Source: CALMUP01 sp035327305 (GTDB lineage: Bacteria > Verrucomicrobiota > Kiritimatiellia > CAIVKH01). Taken from it: a stretch of 64,000 nt of DNA. The stretch's first letter is position 1, and every line of letters starts with the position of its first letter. This document shows positions 24,090-32,183 of this stretch, piece after piece. The notes under the pieces were generated by a model. The model saw only the letters and a program-made list of their open reading frames with translations, was not told the origin of the DNA and did not search any database. Position numbers and translations under genes: made by a program. Where the stretch lies: the NCBI GenBank assembly GCA_035327305.1, contig DAOLDL010000001.1, positions 1-64,000 on the forward strand, read 5' to 3'.

Positions 24090-25322
24090 ATGGAATGTGA
24101 ACCGACAACATCGCCGATTTCCGCACCGGTAATCATCCCGAGGAAACAACATCAGATAAGTCGCCAAGCCATCAGCCAAGGAACGTTGGATGTCTTGTAT
24201 CGACTTAAAGATGCAGGATTTCTTGCCTATATTGCCGGGGGCGGTGTACGTGATCTTTTGGTGGGACGGAATCCCAAGGATTTTGATGTCGTTACCGACG
24301 CCCGGCCGGAGCAGGTCAAGCGACTGTTCCGGCATTGTCGGTTGATTGGCCGTCGCTTCCGACTCGCGCATGTCATGTCCGGTGGCGAAACCATTGAAGT
24401 GTCAACTTTTCGCGCGGGTATCGAAGACAAGCCGGATTCCAAATACCTGCAAAAATCGGAAGAAGGGCAAATCCTCCGCGATAATGTTTACGGCACACCT
24501 GCGCAGGATGCATGGCGGCGCGATTTCACCGTCAATGGGCTGTTTTATAATATTGAGGACTACAGTTTGATCGATTATGTCGACGGGCTGTCGGACGTGA
24601 GGAAGAAACTCATCCGTGTTATCGGCGACCCGGACACGCGTATGTTGGAGGATCCGGTTCGAATGATCAGGGCGGTGCGTTTTGCCTGCAGTCTTGGTTT
24701 TAATTACGACCCGGAAACGGAAAACGCCATCATGCGGCATGCCGCACGAATATCAAAGGCATCGCCGGCGCGCATGTTTGAGGAAGTGCAAAAATTGTTT
24801 TTCAGCGGGCATTCACGAGATGTCCTTCAGCATTTGTGCCGTTTCAATCTGTTGGACCAAATGATGCCCGAATTGGCGGAGGCCATGAAAGCGGATGAAC
24901 GTTCGCGTGCGTGGCTGGAGCGGGTTACACGACAATTGGATACATGGCGTATGCACAATGTCATTGTCACGCCTGAACTGCTCTATTCTCTCATATTCGG
25001 GCTGATTCATGAAAAGGAGATATCCCGCCTCATGCAGGAGGGCATGCCGGTATTTCATGCCGCGGAGCAAAGCGTGGCCGGTCATTTGACCAGCCTTGGC
25101 AGTCGAATCCTGATCCCCAAAGTGATAGGTCGTCATCTCGCACAATTGATGGCGGTCCAGCATTACTTTATTTCCATAAAGCCGGCTAAAATCAATAAGT
25201 TCATGCATCGCCCCTGTTTTCATGACGCCTATATTTATTTCAAAATGCGGGCGCGTTTTGATCATGCCCATGCCGATCAGGTGGCGTTTTGGGACGAAAA
25301 GGTGCGCGGCATAAAGTGGTAG
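24090..25322 (+). CDS. pcnB: Poly(A) polymerase I-type nucleotidyltransferase
   Basis: PcnB adds 3' poly(A) tails that promote RNA decay. The first 100 residues track E. coli PcnB closely: IIPRKQHQISRQAISQGTLDVLYRL, GGGVRDLLVGRNPKDFDVVTDARPEQVKRLFRHCRLIGRRFRLAHVMSGGETIEVSTFR. The catalytic Asp pair is in KDFDVVTDA. RRDFTVNGLFYNI and EDPVRMIRAVRFACSLGF form the neck and body domains. The RRFRLAHV pattern favours poly(A) polymerase over a CCA-adding enzyme, but a CCA role cannot be excluded by eye. At 410 residues it is slightly shorter than E. coli PcnB and lacks its basic tail. The L,D-transpeptidase gene starts 6 nt after it. Confidence 0.9.
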   Translation: MECEPTTSPISAPVIIPRKQHQISRQAISQGTLDVLYRLKDAGFLAYIAGGGVRDLLVGRNPKDFDVVTDARPEQVKRLFRHCRLIGRRFRLAHVMSGGETIEVSTFRAGIEDKPDSKYLQKSEEGQILRDNVYGTPAQDAWRRDFTVNGLFYNIEDYSLIDYVDGLSDVRKKLIRVIGDPDTRMLEDPVRMIRAVRFACSLGFNYDPETENAIMRHAARISKASPARMFEEVQKLFFSGHSRDVLQHLCRFNLLDQMMPELAEAMKADERSRAWLERVTRQLDTWRMHNVIVTPELLYSLIFGLIHEKEISRLMQEGMPVFHAAEQSVAGHLTSLGSRILIPKVIGRHLAQLMAVQHYFISIKPAKINKFMHRPCFHDAYIYFKMRARFDHAHADQVAFWDEKVRGIKW

Positions 25323-25328
25323 GTCTTG

Positions 25329-25889
25329 ATGCAAAAGATCATGCACCCGGCCATTGATCGTATTCTGGAAAAGGCTCGCGCGGGCGGAATGCCCGACGGC
25401 GCTTTTTTCATCGCGGTTGATGTTGGTAACCAGCGCGCGGAACTATACCGCCACTGCGAATATATCTGTTCGTTTCCGGTATCAACCTCCCGATTCGGTA
25501 TTGGTAATGTGATGGAGTCTGAACAAACACCCCTGGGGTTCCACGAAGTTGTCGAACGATTTGGAGACGGACTTCCTGCAGGCGCCATTTTCACTTCGCG
25601 ATTATTTGCTGGATCAATTCTGCCTCCGGCGCAATGGAGTAGCGGAGAAGGGGATATGATATTATCCAGGATACTGCGACTGGGCGGAAAGGAACCGGGC
25701 AGGAATTCCGGTGGTTCATGCGATACGTATGACCGCTTTATTTACTTTCACGGTACGAACCATGAATACCTTGTCGGCGTCAAACCGTCATCACATGGAT
25801 GTATCCGCATGCGAAATCTCGACATCATCGCGCTTTATGACACCGTAAGAAACGACCCGGTATGGTGTTGGATCGGTTATCCCGAATAA
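25329..25889 (+). CDS. L,D-transpeptidase (YkuD) family protein without visible signal peptide
   Basis: The YkuD signature is complete: a His in FHGTNHEYLVG followed about 14 residues later by SSHGCIRMRN with the catalytic Cys. Such enzymes form 3-3 crosslinks or attach proteins to peptidoglycan in the periplasm. Upstream strands (GAFFIAVDVGNQRAELYRHCEYICSFPVSTSRFGIGN, TPLGFHEV) fit the fold. Oddly, the N-terminus (MQKIMHPAIDRILEKARAGG) is polar, with no signal or anchor from either the ATG at 25329 or the TTG one codon earlier. It may be cytoplasmic, use another route, or act on other thioesters. It is likely cotranscribed with pcnB. Confidence 0.85.
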   Translation: MQKIMHPAIDRILEKARAGGMPDGAFFIAVDVGNQRAELYRHCEYICSFPVSTSRFGIGNVMESEQTPLGFHEVVERFGDGLPAGAIFTSRLFAGSILPPAQWSSGEGDMILSRILRLGGKEPGRNSGGSCDTYDRFIYFHGTNHEYLVGVKPSSHGCIRMRNLDIIALYDTVRNDPVWCWIGYPE

Positions 25890-25902
25890 ATCCGCATGTA
25901 TT

Positions 25903-26304
25903 TTACACGCAATGTTCGCGAAGACTTTTTTTGAAATCAGCCGGTATGGTAATGGCTTTTCCGGTTCGAGCGGATACAACCGCGTGCGTGATGGCAATGG
26001 TAATGGCGGTTTTACCCGACTCATTTATCAATTGATGTTGAAAGGTAATTGAACGATTGCCGATTTTTTTTACCTGGACATGGATCTGGATGCGATCTCC
26101 AAGATGCAGTGAAGCATGATATGCGGCTTCGAGGTGAACCACTGGAAGTCCGAACGTCTCATGCTTGATCATGTCCGCAATGGGGAATCCGATGGCCTCC
26201 ATGAAGCTTTCAAATCCTTCGTGGGCAATCCGGCATGCCGAGGCAAAGTAGATTCTGCCCGCCGCGTCGGTATCCGCCATTCGTATCCGGTAATGATAGT
26301 TCAT
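25903..26304 (-). CDS. Hotdog-fold acyl-CoA thioesterase (4HBT type)
   Basis: The 133-residue protein begins MNYHYRIRMADTDAAGRIYFASACRIAHEGFESFM. The DTDAAGRIYF block is the active-site signature of 4-hydroxybenzoyl-CoA thioesterases and YbgC-like enzymes. The remainder (GLPVVHLEAAYHASLHLGDRIQIHVQVKKIGNRSITFQHQL) is the standard hotdog core. It hydrolyses an acyl-CoA thioester; the acyl group is unknown, and menaquinone-pathway DHNA-CoA hydrolase is one possibility. It overlaps the mrp stop by 4 nt and is the second gene of that operon. Confidence 0.88.
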   Translation of the reverse strand: MNYHYRIRMADTDAAGRIYFASACRIAHEGFESFMEAIGFPIADMIKHETFGLPVVHLEAAYHASLHLGDRIQIHVQVKKIGNRSITFQHQLINESGKTAITIAITHAVVSARTGKAITIPADFKKSLREHCV

Positions 26305-27671
26305 GTTGCACCTTCCGCCTTGACGGCATTTCCAGCCAGCTCCAATAGAAAATCGTACGGAAAAATGGAGCTTGAGTGTCCATCACTCCACTGTACAGCC
26401 ATGGCATAATTACCCATGGGTTGCATTTTAATCGGGTAAACGCCATCCGAAATGTCCTCGGCGCGGAGCAAGGGCTTGCCGGTAAACTCCTCCACACAAT
26501 TTGCGCAACGGCAACGCTTTCGAAGATCCGCCGGATTGATGACTCCCCTGACGTCGTCGCCAAGGCGTATTTCAATCCCGGTTCCGGGTACATACGTAAC
26601 CCGGGGTTTGGCGCTTGTTCCATCGGTCAGTTTCTTGATTTCGTGAAGCACCGAATCCGCCAGATCGATGAAAAGGCGTGAAGTTTCCGATGAAGGCTGA
26701 ACCAGTACCTGGGGAATTCCGCCGTCACCGCACCGTGACAGCTCCGGATCAATCGGCAGTTCAAAGGTGTTTTTGATTCCGTATAATTCTTGAATTCGCT
26801 GGCGCGCGCCCTGTCCGAATAAATGATGTCGACTTGAGCAGTCCGGGCAAAGAAAATAGCTCATATTTTCCACGAGCGCCACGGTCGGCACTTTGAGTTT
26901 ATCGAACATTTGAATCCCTTTTACCACATCGACAAAACTCAACTGTTGCGGTGTGGTGACGATCACTGCCGCCGTGATGGGGATCAATTGCGTGAGCGTT
27001 AATTGTACATCGCCGGTACCGGGTGGCAGATCAAGCACAAGATAGTCCAGGTCACCCCAATTGGTGGTTGTCAGTAGTTGATTGATTATTTGAGTCACCA
27101 TGGGTCCGCGCATGATGGCCGCACCGGACGCGGAAGGCACATAGCCAAATGACATGAGTTTAACCCCCATATAGTCCAGTGGAACGATCAATTCGTCTTC
27201 CTGGTATAATTCCGGCTTATCCAACTGAACCATGGTGGGGAGGCTGGGACCATAAATATCCGCGTCAAATATTCCGACCTTGAACTTCCGGCCCGCCAGT
27301 GCGTATGCAAGGTTTACCGCAACCGTTGATTTTCCAACACCGCCTTTGCAACTCGAAACCGCGATGATGTTTTTTACGAATCGCAAACCAGGTGATTTGG
27401 CCAGCAATGGATTTTCCCGAATCTGACGGGCTGGGGACAGCATCACCATGACATCGCCAGCCCAATCCAGCCCAGCCAGTGCGGCCTCACAAAGTCTTTT
27501 CAGTTCCTGGCGGATGTTTTCCGGCTGGGTCGCGGCATCCAACGTAAACGAAATGCATCCGTCGTCGGTAACGCTCAAACTCGAGATCATGCCCATGGTC
27601 ACGACATCCTGCCCACTCGCCGGTTCGATAACTCGATTCAACTGCTGAAGTACTTCTTCCTGTCGGGTCAT
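26301..27671 (-). CDS. mrp: Mrp/ApbC-type P-loop ATPase with MIP18-like N-terminus and DUF971 C-terminus
   Basis: Mrp/ApbC proteins carry and deliver Fe-S clusters to apoproteins in the cytoplasm. The order is a DUF59/MIP18-like domain (about 1-80), a deviant Walker A CKGGVGKST at 108-116, FDADIYGPSLPTMV, DYLVLDLPPGTGDVQLTLTQL, a CxxC cluster-binding motif in SYFLCPDCSSRHHLFG (about 280), and a DUF971 module (about 365-456) with CRCANCVEEFTGKPLL. DUF971 fused to Mrp is known in several lineages. The C-terminal cysteine trio may add a metal site. The thioesterase gene follows with a 4-nt overlap. Confidence 0.94.
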   Translation of the reverse strand: MTRQEEVLQQLNRVIEPASGQDVVTMGMISSLSVTDDGCISFTLDAATQPENIRQELKRLCEAALAGLDWAGDVMVMLSPARQIRENPLLAKSPGLRFVKNIIAVSSCKGGVGKSTVAVNLAYALAGRKFKVGIFDADIYGPSLPTMVQLDKPELYQEDELIVPLDYMGVKLMSFGYVPSASGAAIMRGPMVTQIINQLLTTTNWGDLDYLVLDLPPGTGDVQLTLTQLIPITAAVIVTTPQQLSFVDVVKGIQMFDKLKVPTVALVENMSYFLCPDCSSRHHLFGQGARQRIQELYGIKNTFELPIDPELSRCGDGGIPQVLVQPSSETSRLFIDLADSVLHEIKKLTDGTSAKPRVTYVPGTGIEIRLGDDVRGVINPADLRKRCRCANCVEEFTGKPLLRAEDISDGVYPIKMQPMGNYAMAVQWSDGHSSSIFPYDFLLELAGNAVKAEGAT

Positions 27672-27758
27672 TTACTTTTTGTCCTTGTATGTAAGTTGTA
27701 AATCATAAACCTTTATGGCGTTCTATCAAGTAAAGTAGATGAAGAAAGGCGGCTTAAT

Positions 27759-28172
27759 ATGGTGGTTATGACCGGAGAATATATTGGCGGTTTACGTTGT
27801 GAACTTAAACACAACCCGTCGGGTACGGTTATTGAGACAGACGCGCCGGCGGATAACCATGGCAAGGCGGAGCGTTTTTCACCTACGGATTTGATGGGTG
27901 CGGCGCTTATTTCCTGCATGATTACAACATTGGCCATCAAAACCCGGGAAAAGGGATGGTCATTTGAAGGAGCCAAGATGCGGGTGGAAAAACACATGAG
28001 CACGGATGCGCCACGTCGCATTGTTCGTTTGCCGGTTGAGGTTTGGATACCAATCGATCTTGGTCCCGCTGATCGGACCGAAATCGAGACCATTCTGGCA
28101 AATTGTCCGGCCTATAAGAGCTTGCACCCGGACATTGAAACTCCGTTGAAAATTTACTGGCCGGAAGAATAG
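27759..28172 (+). CDS. OsmC-family thiol peroxidase-like protein
   Basis: OsmC/Ohr proteins reduce organic hydroperoxides through two cysteines. In this 137-residue protein Cys53 lies in FSPTDLMGAALISCMITTLAIKTREKG and Cys116 in TILANCPAYKSLHPDIE, the expected pattern and spacing of the OsmC subgroup (YhfA-like). AAAGGCGG lies upstream of the ATG at 27759. The gene is divergent from mrp and convergent with the porin. Its stop codon sits inside a large inverted repeat. Confidence 0.9.
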   Translation: MVVMTGEYIGGLRCELKHNPSGTVIETDAPADNHGKAERFSPTDLMGAALISCMITTLAIKTREKGWSFEGAKMRVEKHMSTDAPRRIVRLPVEVWIPIDLGPADRTEIETILANCPAYKSLHPDIETPLKIYWPEE

Positions 28173-28186
28173 TCGTCCGGCCAGTA
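28155..28186 (-). terminator. 11-bp perfect inverted repeat between OsmC and porin genes
   Basis: TACTGGCCGGA (28155-28165) and TCCGGCCAGTA (28176-28186) pair perfectly around a 10-nt loop that contains the OsmC stop codon. Read from the porin side, the stem is followed by AATTTTC, a weak T-tract, so it is best explained as the terminator of the minus-strand porin gene, possibly working in both directions. Confidence 0.55.
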
Positions 28187-28214
28187 CGGGATTATGAGAT
28201 TGCGTCGGTTCCGG

Positions 28215-29498
28215 TTAGAAATCGAACTGGAAGCGCATTTGGAAAACATCCACGTCGCCAACATCTTTAACGTCAGCCATGACATAGTTCCACATGATTC
28301 GGCTATGCGGATTCAAGTGCCAATTGAGTCCCAGCGTGGTCGATGACATTTTCCCGCCTTCAATACCGCCGTCATTCATATCAAACACGTTGTAACGGGC
28401 CGCGATTTCCCACGCGCCTTTACCCCATTTTTTGCCCGTTGCGTTTTCTTTGGGCGTTATGCGGGTAAATGTACCGTTACTTTTGACGTAAGGGCGATGC
28501 TCTCCGGTCAGGATGTAACTGGCATAAATGTAGTAGGCATGAAAATCAGCATCACCGGGTTTTGATCCATCGGCATTATCTAGACGGTCGACTGAAGCCA
28601 TGCTCCATTCACCTTGCAGGGAAAACGAGCCGAGATTTAGCAACATTTCATAGGCCATAATGTTTACGCTGTCCGCCGGAATGGATTTTGTGTCCACCAC
28701 GTAAGGCGCAATGAAGGAGTCCGGACGACCCCGGGCGCGAAAACCTTCTTCGTTCAGGTTGCGATGGCTTATGTTTCCGCCGAGATGAAGGTATGTTCTC
28801 CCGTCCTCACTGTAGTAGGGCAATCCGGTAATGCGCGCCGTTACGGCAAATTCCTCATTGCTGACGGAATCGCCGAAGTTGCCTGTGTCCTTGAATACTC
28901 CAGCGGCCCAGGTCATGCGTTGATCTAGAGCGGTATCAAAAGCCATGATGCCGCTGTTGCGTACCGGGCTGAAAATTGTGGGACCGCCTCGTTCCATGAA
29001 GGTGATGTGATTATTACTGCTGAATTTCTCAAGGCCATACGGCTCCAGCAAATGACCGATGCGAAGGTTGCCAAGCACGGGAACATTTTTTACACCCATG
29101 TAGATGGTGCGGAATTGATGACCACCGGCGAAGTCATGTTCAACGAAAAATTCGAGATTGTCATACATGGCGCCGCGCAGGAAGATGCGGGCGCGACGGA
29201 ATTTGATGCCGTCATCAAATTCACCTTTTACCGTTTCAAGTGAATCATCGGCATCGTAGAAGGCGGTATCCATCTGCACACGACCGCCGATTTGCAGGCG
29301 GAATTCCTTGTCCGGTTGTTCAAAGTGAAAACCATTTTTCCAGTACCCGCGCAGGGACTTGGAGGATTGTTCCTCCAGCTTGCTTAACTTTGACTCCAGC
29401 TCCAGAATTCGTGTTTCCACGCTTTCCTGATTGGCCATGACCGGCATGGCGAGAAGGTATGACATGCTGACTATAATGCGGGTATTATTGTATTTCAT
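28215..29498 (-). CDS. Phosphate-selective porin OprO/OprP family outer-membrane protein
   Basis: The signal peptide (MKYNNTRIIVSMSYLLAMPVMA) is followed by a short coiled coil (ESVETRILELESKLSKLEEQ) that would trimerise the N-terminus. The porin signature comes next: GFHFEQPDKEFRLQIGGRVQMDTAFYD, FRRARIFLRGAMYDNLEFFVEHDFAG, MGVKNVPVLGNLRIGHLLEPYGLEKFSSNNHITFMERG. It ends with phenylalanine (RFQFDF), as barrels recognised by BamA do. OprO/OprP transport phosphate or polyphosphate, but many family members have other specificities and the basic ladder cannot be judged here. No pho genes are nearby. Confidence 0.92.
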   Translation of the reverse strand: MKYNNTRIIVSMSYLLAMPVMANQESVETRILELESKLSKLEEQSSKSLRGYWKNGFHFEQPDKEFRLQIGGRVQMDTAFYDADDSLETVKGEFDDGIKFRRARIFLRGAMYDNLEFFVEHDFAGGHQFRTIYMGVKNVPVLGNLRIGHLLEPYGLEKFSSNNHITFMERGGPTIFSPVRNSGIMAFDTALDQRMTWAAGVFKDTGNFGDSVSNEEFAVTARITGLPYYSEDGRTYLHLGGNISHRNLNEEGFRARGRPDSFIAPYVVDTKSIPADSVNIMAYEMLLNLGSFSLQGEWSMASVDRLDNADGSKPGDADFHAYYIYASYILTGEHRPYVKSNGTFTRITPKENATGKKWGKGAWEIAARYNVFDMNDGGIEGGKMSSTTLGLNWHLNPHSRIMWNYVMADVKDVGDVDVFQMRFQFDF

Positions 29499-29616
29499 AA
29501 TTTATGTTTCTCCAGCTCGATGTAAAAATATCGCGAACTTTAGGCATGTTTCCGACGTCAACACCATCAGGGAAAGCATGAATCCCGCGATAAAGGAATT
29601 GATGATTGCCATTTCG

Positions 29617-30489
29617 TTAGCGGCCGGGAATTGCATCTCTCCTGAAATTAACCTGAAGACTGACCGGATAATCAGCCATACCAGTGAACAGCACCTGATA
29701 GGATTCCCCGAATTCGATGGGTAATGGGTCCGTCATTGAGCCAAGCCAGAGAACTTCACCCTGTTTGAGCAATTCACCACGCTGTTTGACTTCGTTTGCA
29801 ATCCATAAAACAACATCAAGTGGATGCCCCAGCAGTCGATCGGAACTGCCGGCGGAAAGAACCTGCCCTTGTTTGTCCATAACGCTGGCCCGGATGTTGG
29901 CGATGCGATGTATCCATGCCGGGTCGCCATTTATCAAGTGCGGGTCACCGATTACCGCGGCGCGGGCTCCGGCATTAACCGCAGTTAACCACAACGGTTG
30001 CAGTTCCGTGCCTTCCATGAAAACCAAATCCGGAAGTTCGATAATCGGATGCACGCTTTCCAGAGCCTTTATCACTTCTTCATGTGTTTGGGCATCGTTG
30101 ATGGATTCATTTTTCACCATAACCATCAAATCGGCTTCGATCATCGGCCGTGTGGCAAATTCCCGACCCAGCATAACCCGGTCGCGCAACAGCATTTCCT
30201 TCAGGACAATTCCTAGCACCGGTTGATCGTGACGGAATCGTTTTTGCATGGCCTCGGAGGTAAGCGCCGCCTTGTAACCGACGCGTGGGCCAAAATGCGG
30301 TTCTAGCAATTCAACGATATTCTCCTGATAACGATATGCCTGCTCCATTGACAGGACCGGTAGCGGACGGTTGATTGGCCAGCGATCCAGCATGTGCTGG
30401 ACGGTCTGCTCGGGTCGCAGTGCAAGAGGATCCGCCAGCGAGAAGGCCGGCAAGCAAACCCAAATGGCAATCAAGGTCCGGGATGTCAT
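29617..30489 (-). CDS. Exported 2-keto-4-pentenoate hydratase/FAH-fold protein
   Basis: The core resembles MhpD-type hydratases: GPRVGYKAALTSEAMQKRF, then RPMIEADLMVMV (metal-ligand region, with E-x-D instead of the usual E-x-E), SVHPIIELPD carrying the third acidic ligand, and AGARAAVIG. These enzymes hydrate 2-hydroxypentadienoates in aromatic degradation, in the cytoplasm. Here the protein starts with a convincing signal peptide (MTSRTLIAIWVCLPAFSLA), so it is probably periplasmic, which is atypical. It starts on the last base of the dUTPase stop codon (TGATG overlap). The substrate is unknown. Confidence 0.78.
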   Translation of the reverse strand: MTSRTLIAIWVCLPAFSLADPLALRPEQTVQHMLDRWPINRPLPVLSMEQAYRYQENIVELLEPHFGPRVGYKAALTSEAMQKRFRHDQPVLGIVLKEMLLRDRVMLGREFATRPMIEADLMVMVKNESINDAQTHEEVIKALESVHPIIELPDLVFMEGTELQPLWLTAVNAGARAAVIGDPHLINGDPAWIHRIANIRASVMDKQGQVLSAGSSDRLLGHPLDVVLWIANEVKQRGELLKQGEVLWLGSMTDPLPIEFGESYQVLFTGMADYPVSLQVNFRRDAIPGR

Positions 30490-30872
30490 CAGGTGTTTCC
30501 GATTTGCTGGTTGTCGGATTCATCCTTGACCGTGTATCCGCTTTCCTGACGCTGGTGATTTACTTTGTTTTTCTGCGTATAAAGTCGATGTACATCATCC
30601 GCGCTCATGCCCAGAACCTGGGCCAGGGAGATAAGGAAATGAAACAGGTCCACCACTTCCACGCGTGCGTTCTGTTTGTCGAACTTCTGATATTTCGCCC
30701 ACCACTTCCACGGTACGCTGTCGGTCAACTCGGCCAACTCCTGGGACATCGCCCGGCAGTAGTTAAGTATCCAATGCTGTTGCTGTTCCTCCGGCATGTT
30801 GGAGAAGTCCTCAACACCGATTCTCTTGTTCAACTGTTCCTGCATTTCGAACATTTCCGATAATTTATCCAT
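30489..30872 (-). CDS. Dimeric (all-alpha) dUTP diphosphatase-like protein
   Basis: The 127-residue protein matches the all-alpha NTP pyrophosphatase/dimeric dUTPase family. MDKLSEMFEMQEQLNKRIG starts helix 1. ELAELTDSVPWKWWAKYQKFDKQNARVEVVDLFHFLISLAQVLGM carries the metal-binding ExxE and ExxD acids. TQKNKVNHQRQESGY is the conserved end. It hydrolyses dUTP to dUMP, keeping uracil out of DNA. It is the first gene of a pair with the exported hydratase. Confidence 0.85.
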   Translation of the reverse strand: MDKLSEMFEMQEQLNKRIGVEDFSNMPEEQQQHWILNYCRAMSQELAELTDSVPWKWWAKYQKFDKQNARVEVVDLFHFLISLAQVLGMSADDVHRLYTQKNKVNHQRQESGYTVKDESDNQQIGNT

Positions 30873-30942
30873 AAGGCACCTTCTTTTGCTGACTGCAATG
30901 ATACTGATTCATAATGTCTGGTTGAATTCGACTTTCAATAGA

Positions 30943-32094
30943 CTATCCATTCCGTCGATGCATGGCCTGTCCAATCCGTTTTCCAACTTCCCGATAGTTT
31001 TTTTGCGTTAATATATTGCCGGCCGCTTGCGCATAAGGGATTTGAATGTTCAGCGCGGGAATGCCCCAGGCGTTTCGCGCGAAATGAGAAAATGGAGGAT
31101 GCGCTATACTCGAAACGCATGAATCCTGTCGTTGAAAATTCGGTGCGGCAAATTCGGACTGCAATTCGTGTTTAAGTACATTGCACCATTTTGTCTCCTC
31201 GGCAAATGTGCCGTCGGATTCTGTTCCGGAGAATGCAAATACACCTTCCCGTTCGCAAACACCGGGAGAATGAAAATCTAGTATGAGGGCGGGGCGGCAC
31301 CGGGATTTCCAGTTCAGGATATCCTGTGTGACAATTTTTGTCTCGCGGCGGAGCGGGGGATTGCTCCATGACCGCTCCATGTCATGGGGAAAACCATCCG
31401 GCCCGAAGTGTCCCCATTTAACACCATCTATATCCACAAAGGGAATCGCCCAGATGGTGTAACCGCCTTTTTTCACCTGGCTCCAATAGCGAAGCAGGCC
31501 GTCAAGAACCCATGATCCCGGAGTTTCTCCGGCGTGCTGGCGAGCCAGAATATAAAAACCGGGCTGGTTTGATCCGGGTATTCCGATGGTGTTGTGCACC
31601 CTTGTGATGCGATTGCCGTTTTGACTTAGGCCTAATGGCGTGCTGTTCCAGAATTCCGTCGACCGCTCCAGCAGTGCATCAAGGTCGGATGTCAGATAGG
31701 GAAAACACAAAGCCACTTCAACGGCCGGGGCAGGGTGGGGAATCAACCACGACAACTGGCGCATTCCATCCTGAGAACGCGACTCTTCGCCTTGTTTCAA
31801 TCGCGACCAGGTGCGATCCGGCATACCGCTTACCGGAATACAGAGAGGCAGTTCGGAGGCGCCGGCCATGGAGTCGAAATATTTCCATGTTATCCTGACT
31901 TTTGAGTTTCTGGCGGGATCGGGATCGCTTTCCTCAAGACGGAAGTGAAACCACAATGCTTCTTTTCCGCCGCATGGATCGGAAGCAAAACGAATTTCCG
32001 GAATCTCCTGTCCGGACAGAATTTCAATGTCGGCGGCATTTCCCCCGTCAAAACGGGTCGATACTTTTAACGTCATGGTCGCAGACATTGCCAT
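30943..32094 (-). CDS. M14-like zinc carboxypeptidase family protein, catalytic Glu apparently replaced
   Basis: An N-terminal beta domain (about 1-135) precedes an M14 catalytic domain, as in cytosolic carboxypeptidases (AGBL/CCP type). Zinc ligands are visible: ARQHAGETPGSW (His187, Glu190) and DFHSPG (His275), with the substrate-carboxylate region around GPDGFPHDMERSW. Where M14 enzymes have the catalytic glutamate (x-T-x-E), this protein reads PALNIQIPYAQ, placing Gln351 there. Hence it may have lost peptidase activity or use another acid. There is no signal peptide. The start could be codon 1, 3 or 7. Confidence 0.75.
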   Translation of the reverse strand: MAMSATMTLKVSTRFDGGNAADIEILSGQEIPEIRFASDPCGGKEALWFHFRLEESDPDPARNSKVRITWKYFDSMAGASELPLCIPVSGMPDRTWSRLKQGEESRSQDGMRQLSWLIPHPAPAVEVALCFPYLTSDLDALLERSTEFWNSTPLGLSQNGNRITRVHNTIGIPGSNQPGFYILARQHAGETPGSWVLDGLLRYWSQVKKGGYTIWAIPFVDIDGVKWGHFGPDGFPHDMERSWSNPPLRRETKIVTQDILNWKSRCRPALILDFHSPGVCEREGVFAFSGTESDGTFAEETKWCNVLKHELQSEFAAPNFQRQDSCVSSIAHPPFSHFARNAWGIPALNIQIPYAQAAGNILTQKNYREVGKRIGQAMHRRNG

Positions 32095-32183
32095 TCTTTG
32101 GCCGACGGCTCAAGTCATGAGTTTTACAGCTACCCCGCGGCATCCATTGGAAACGAATATCCTGATTGTTTTTTCGATCAATC

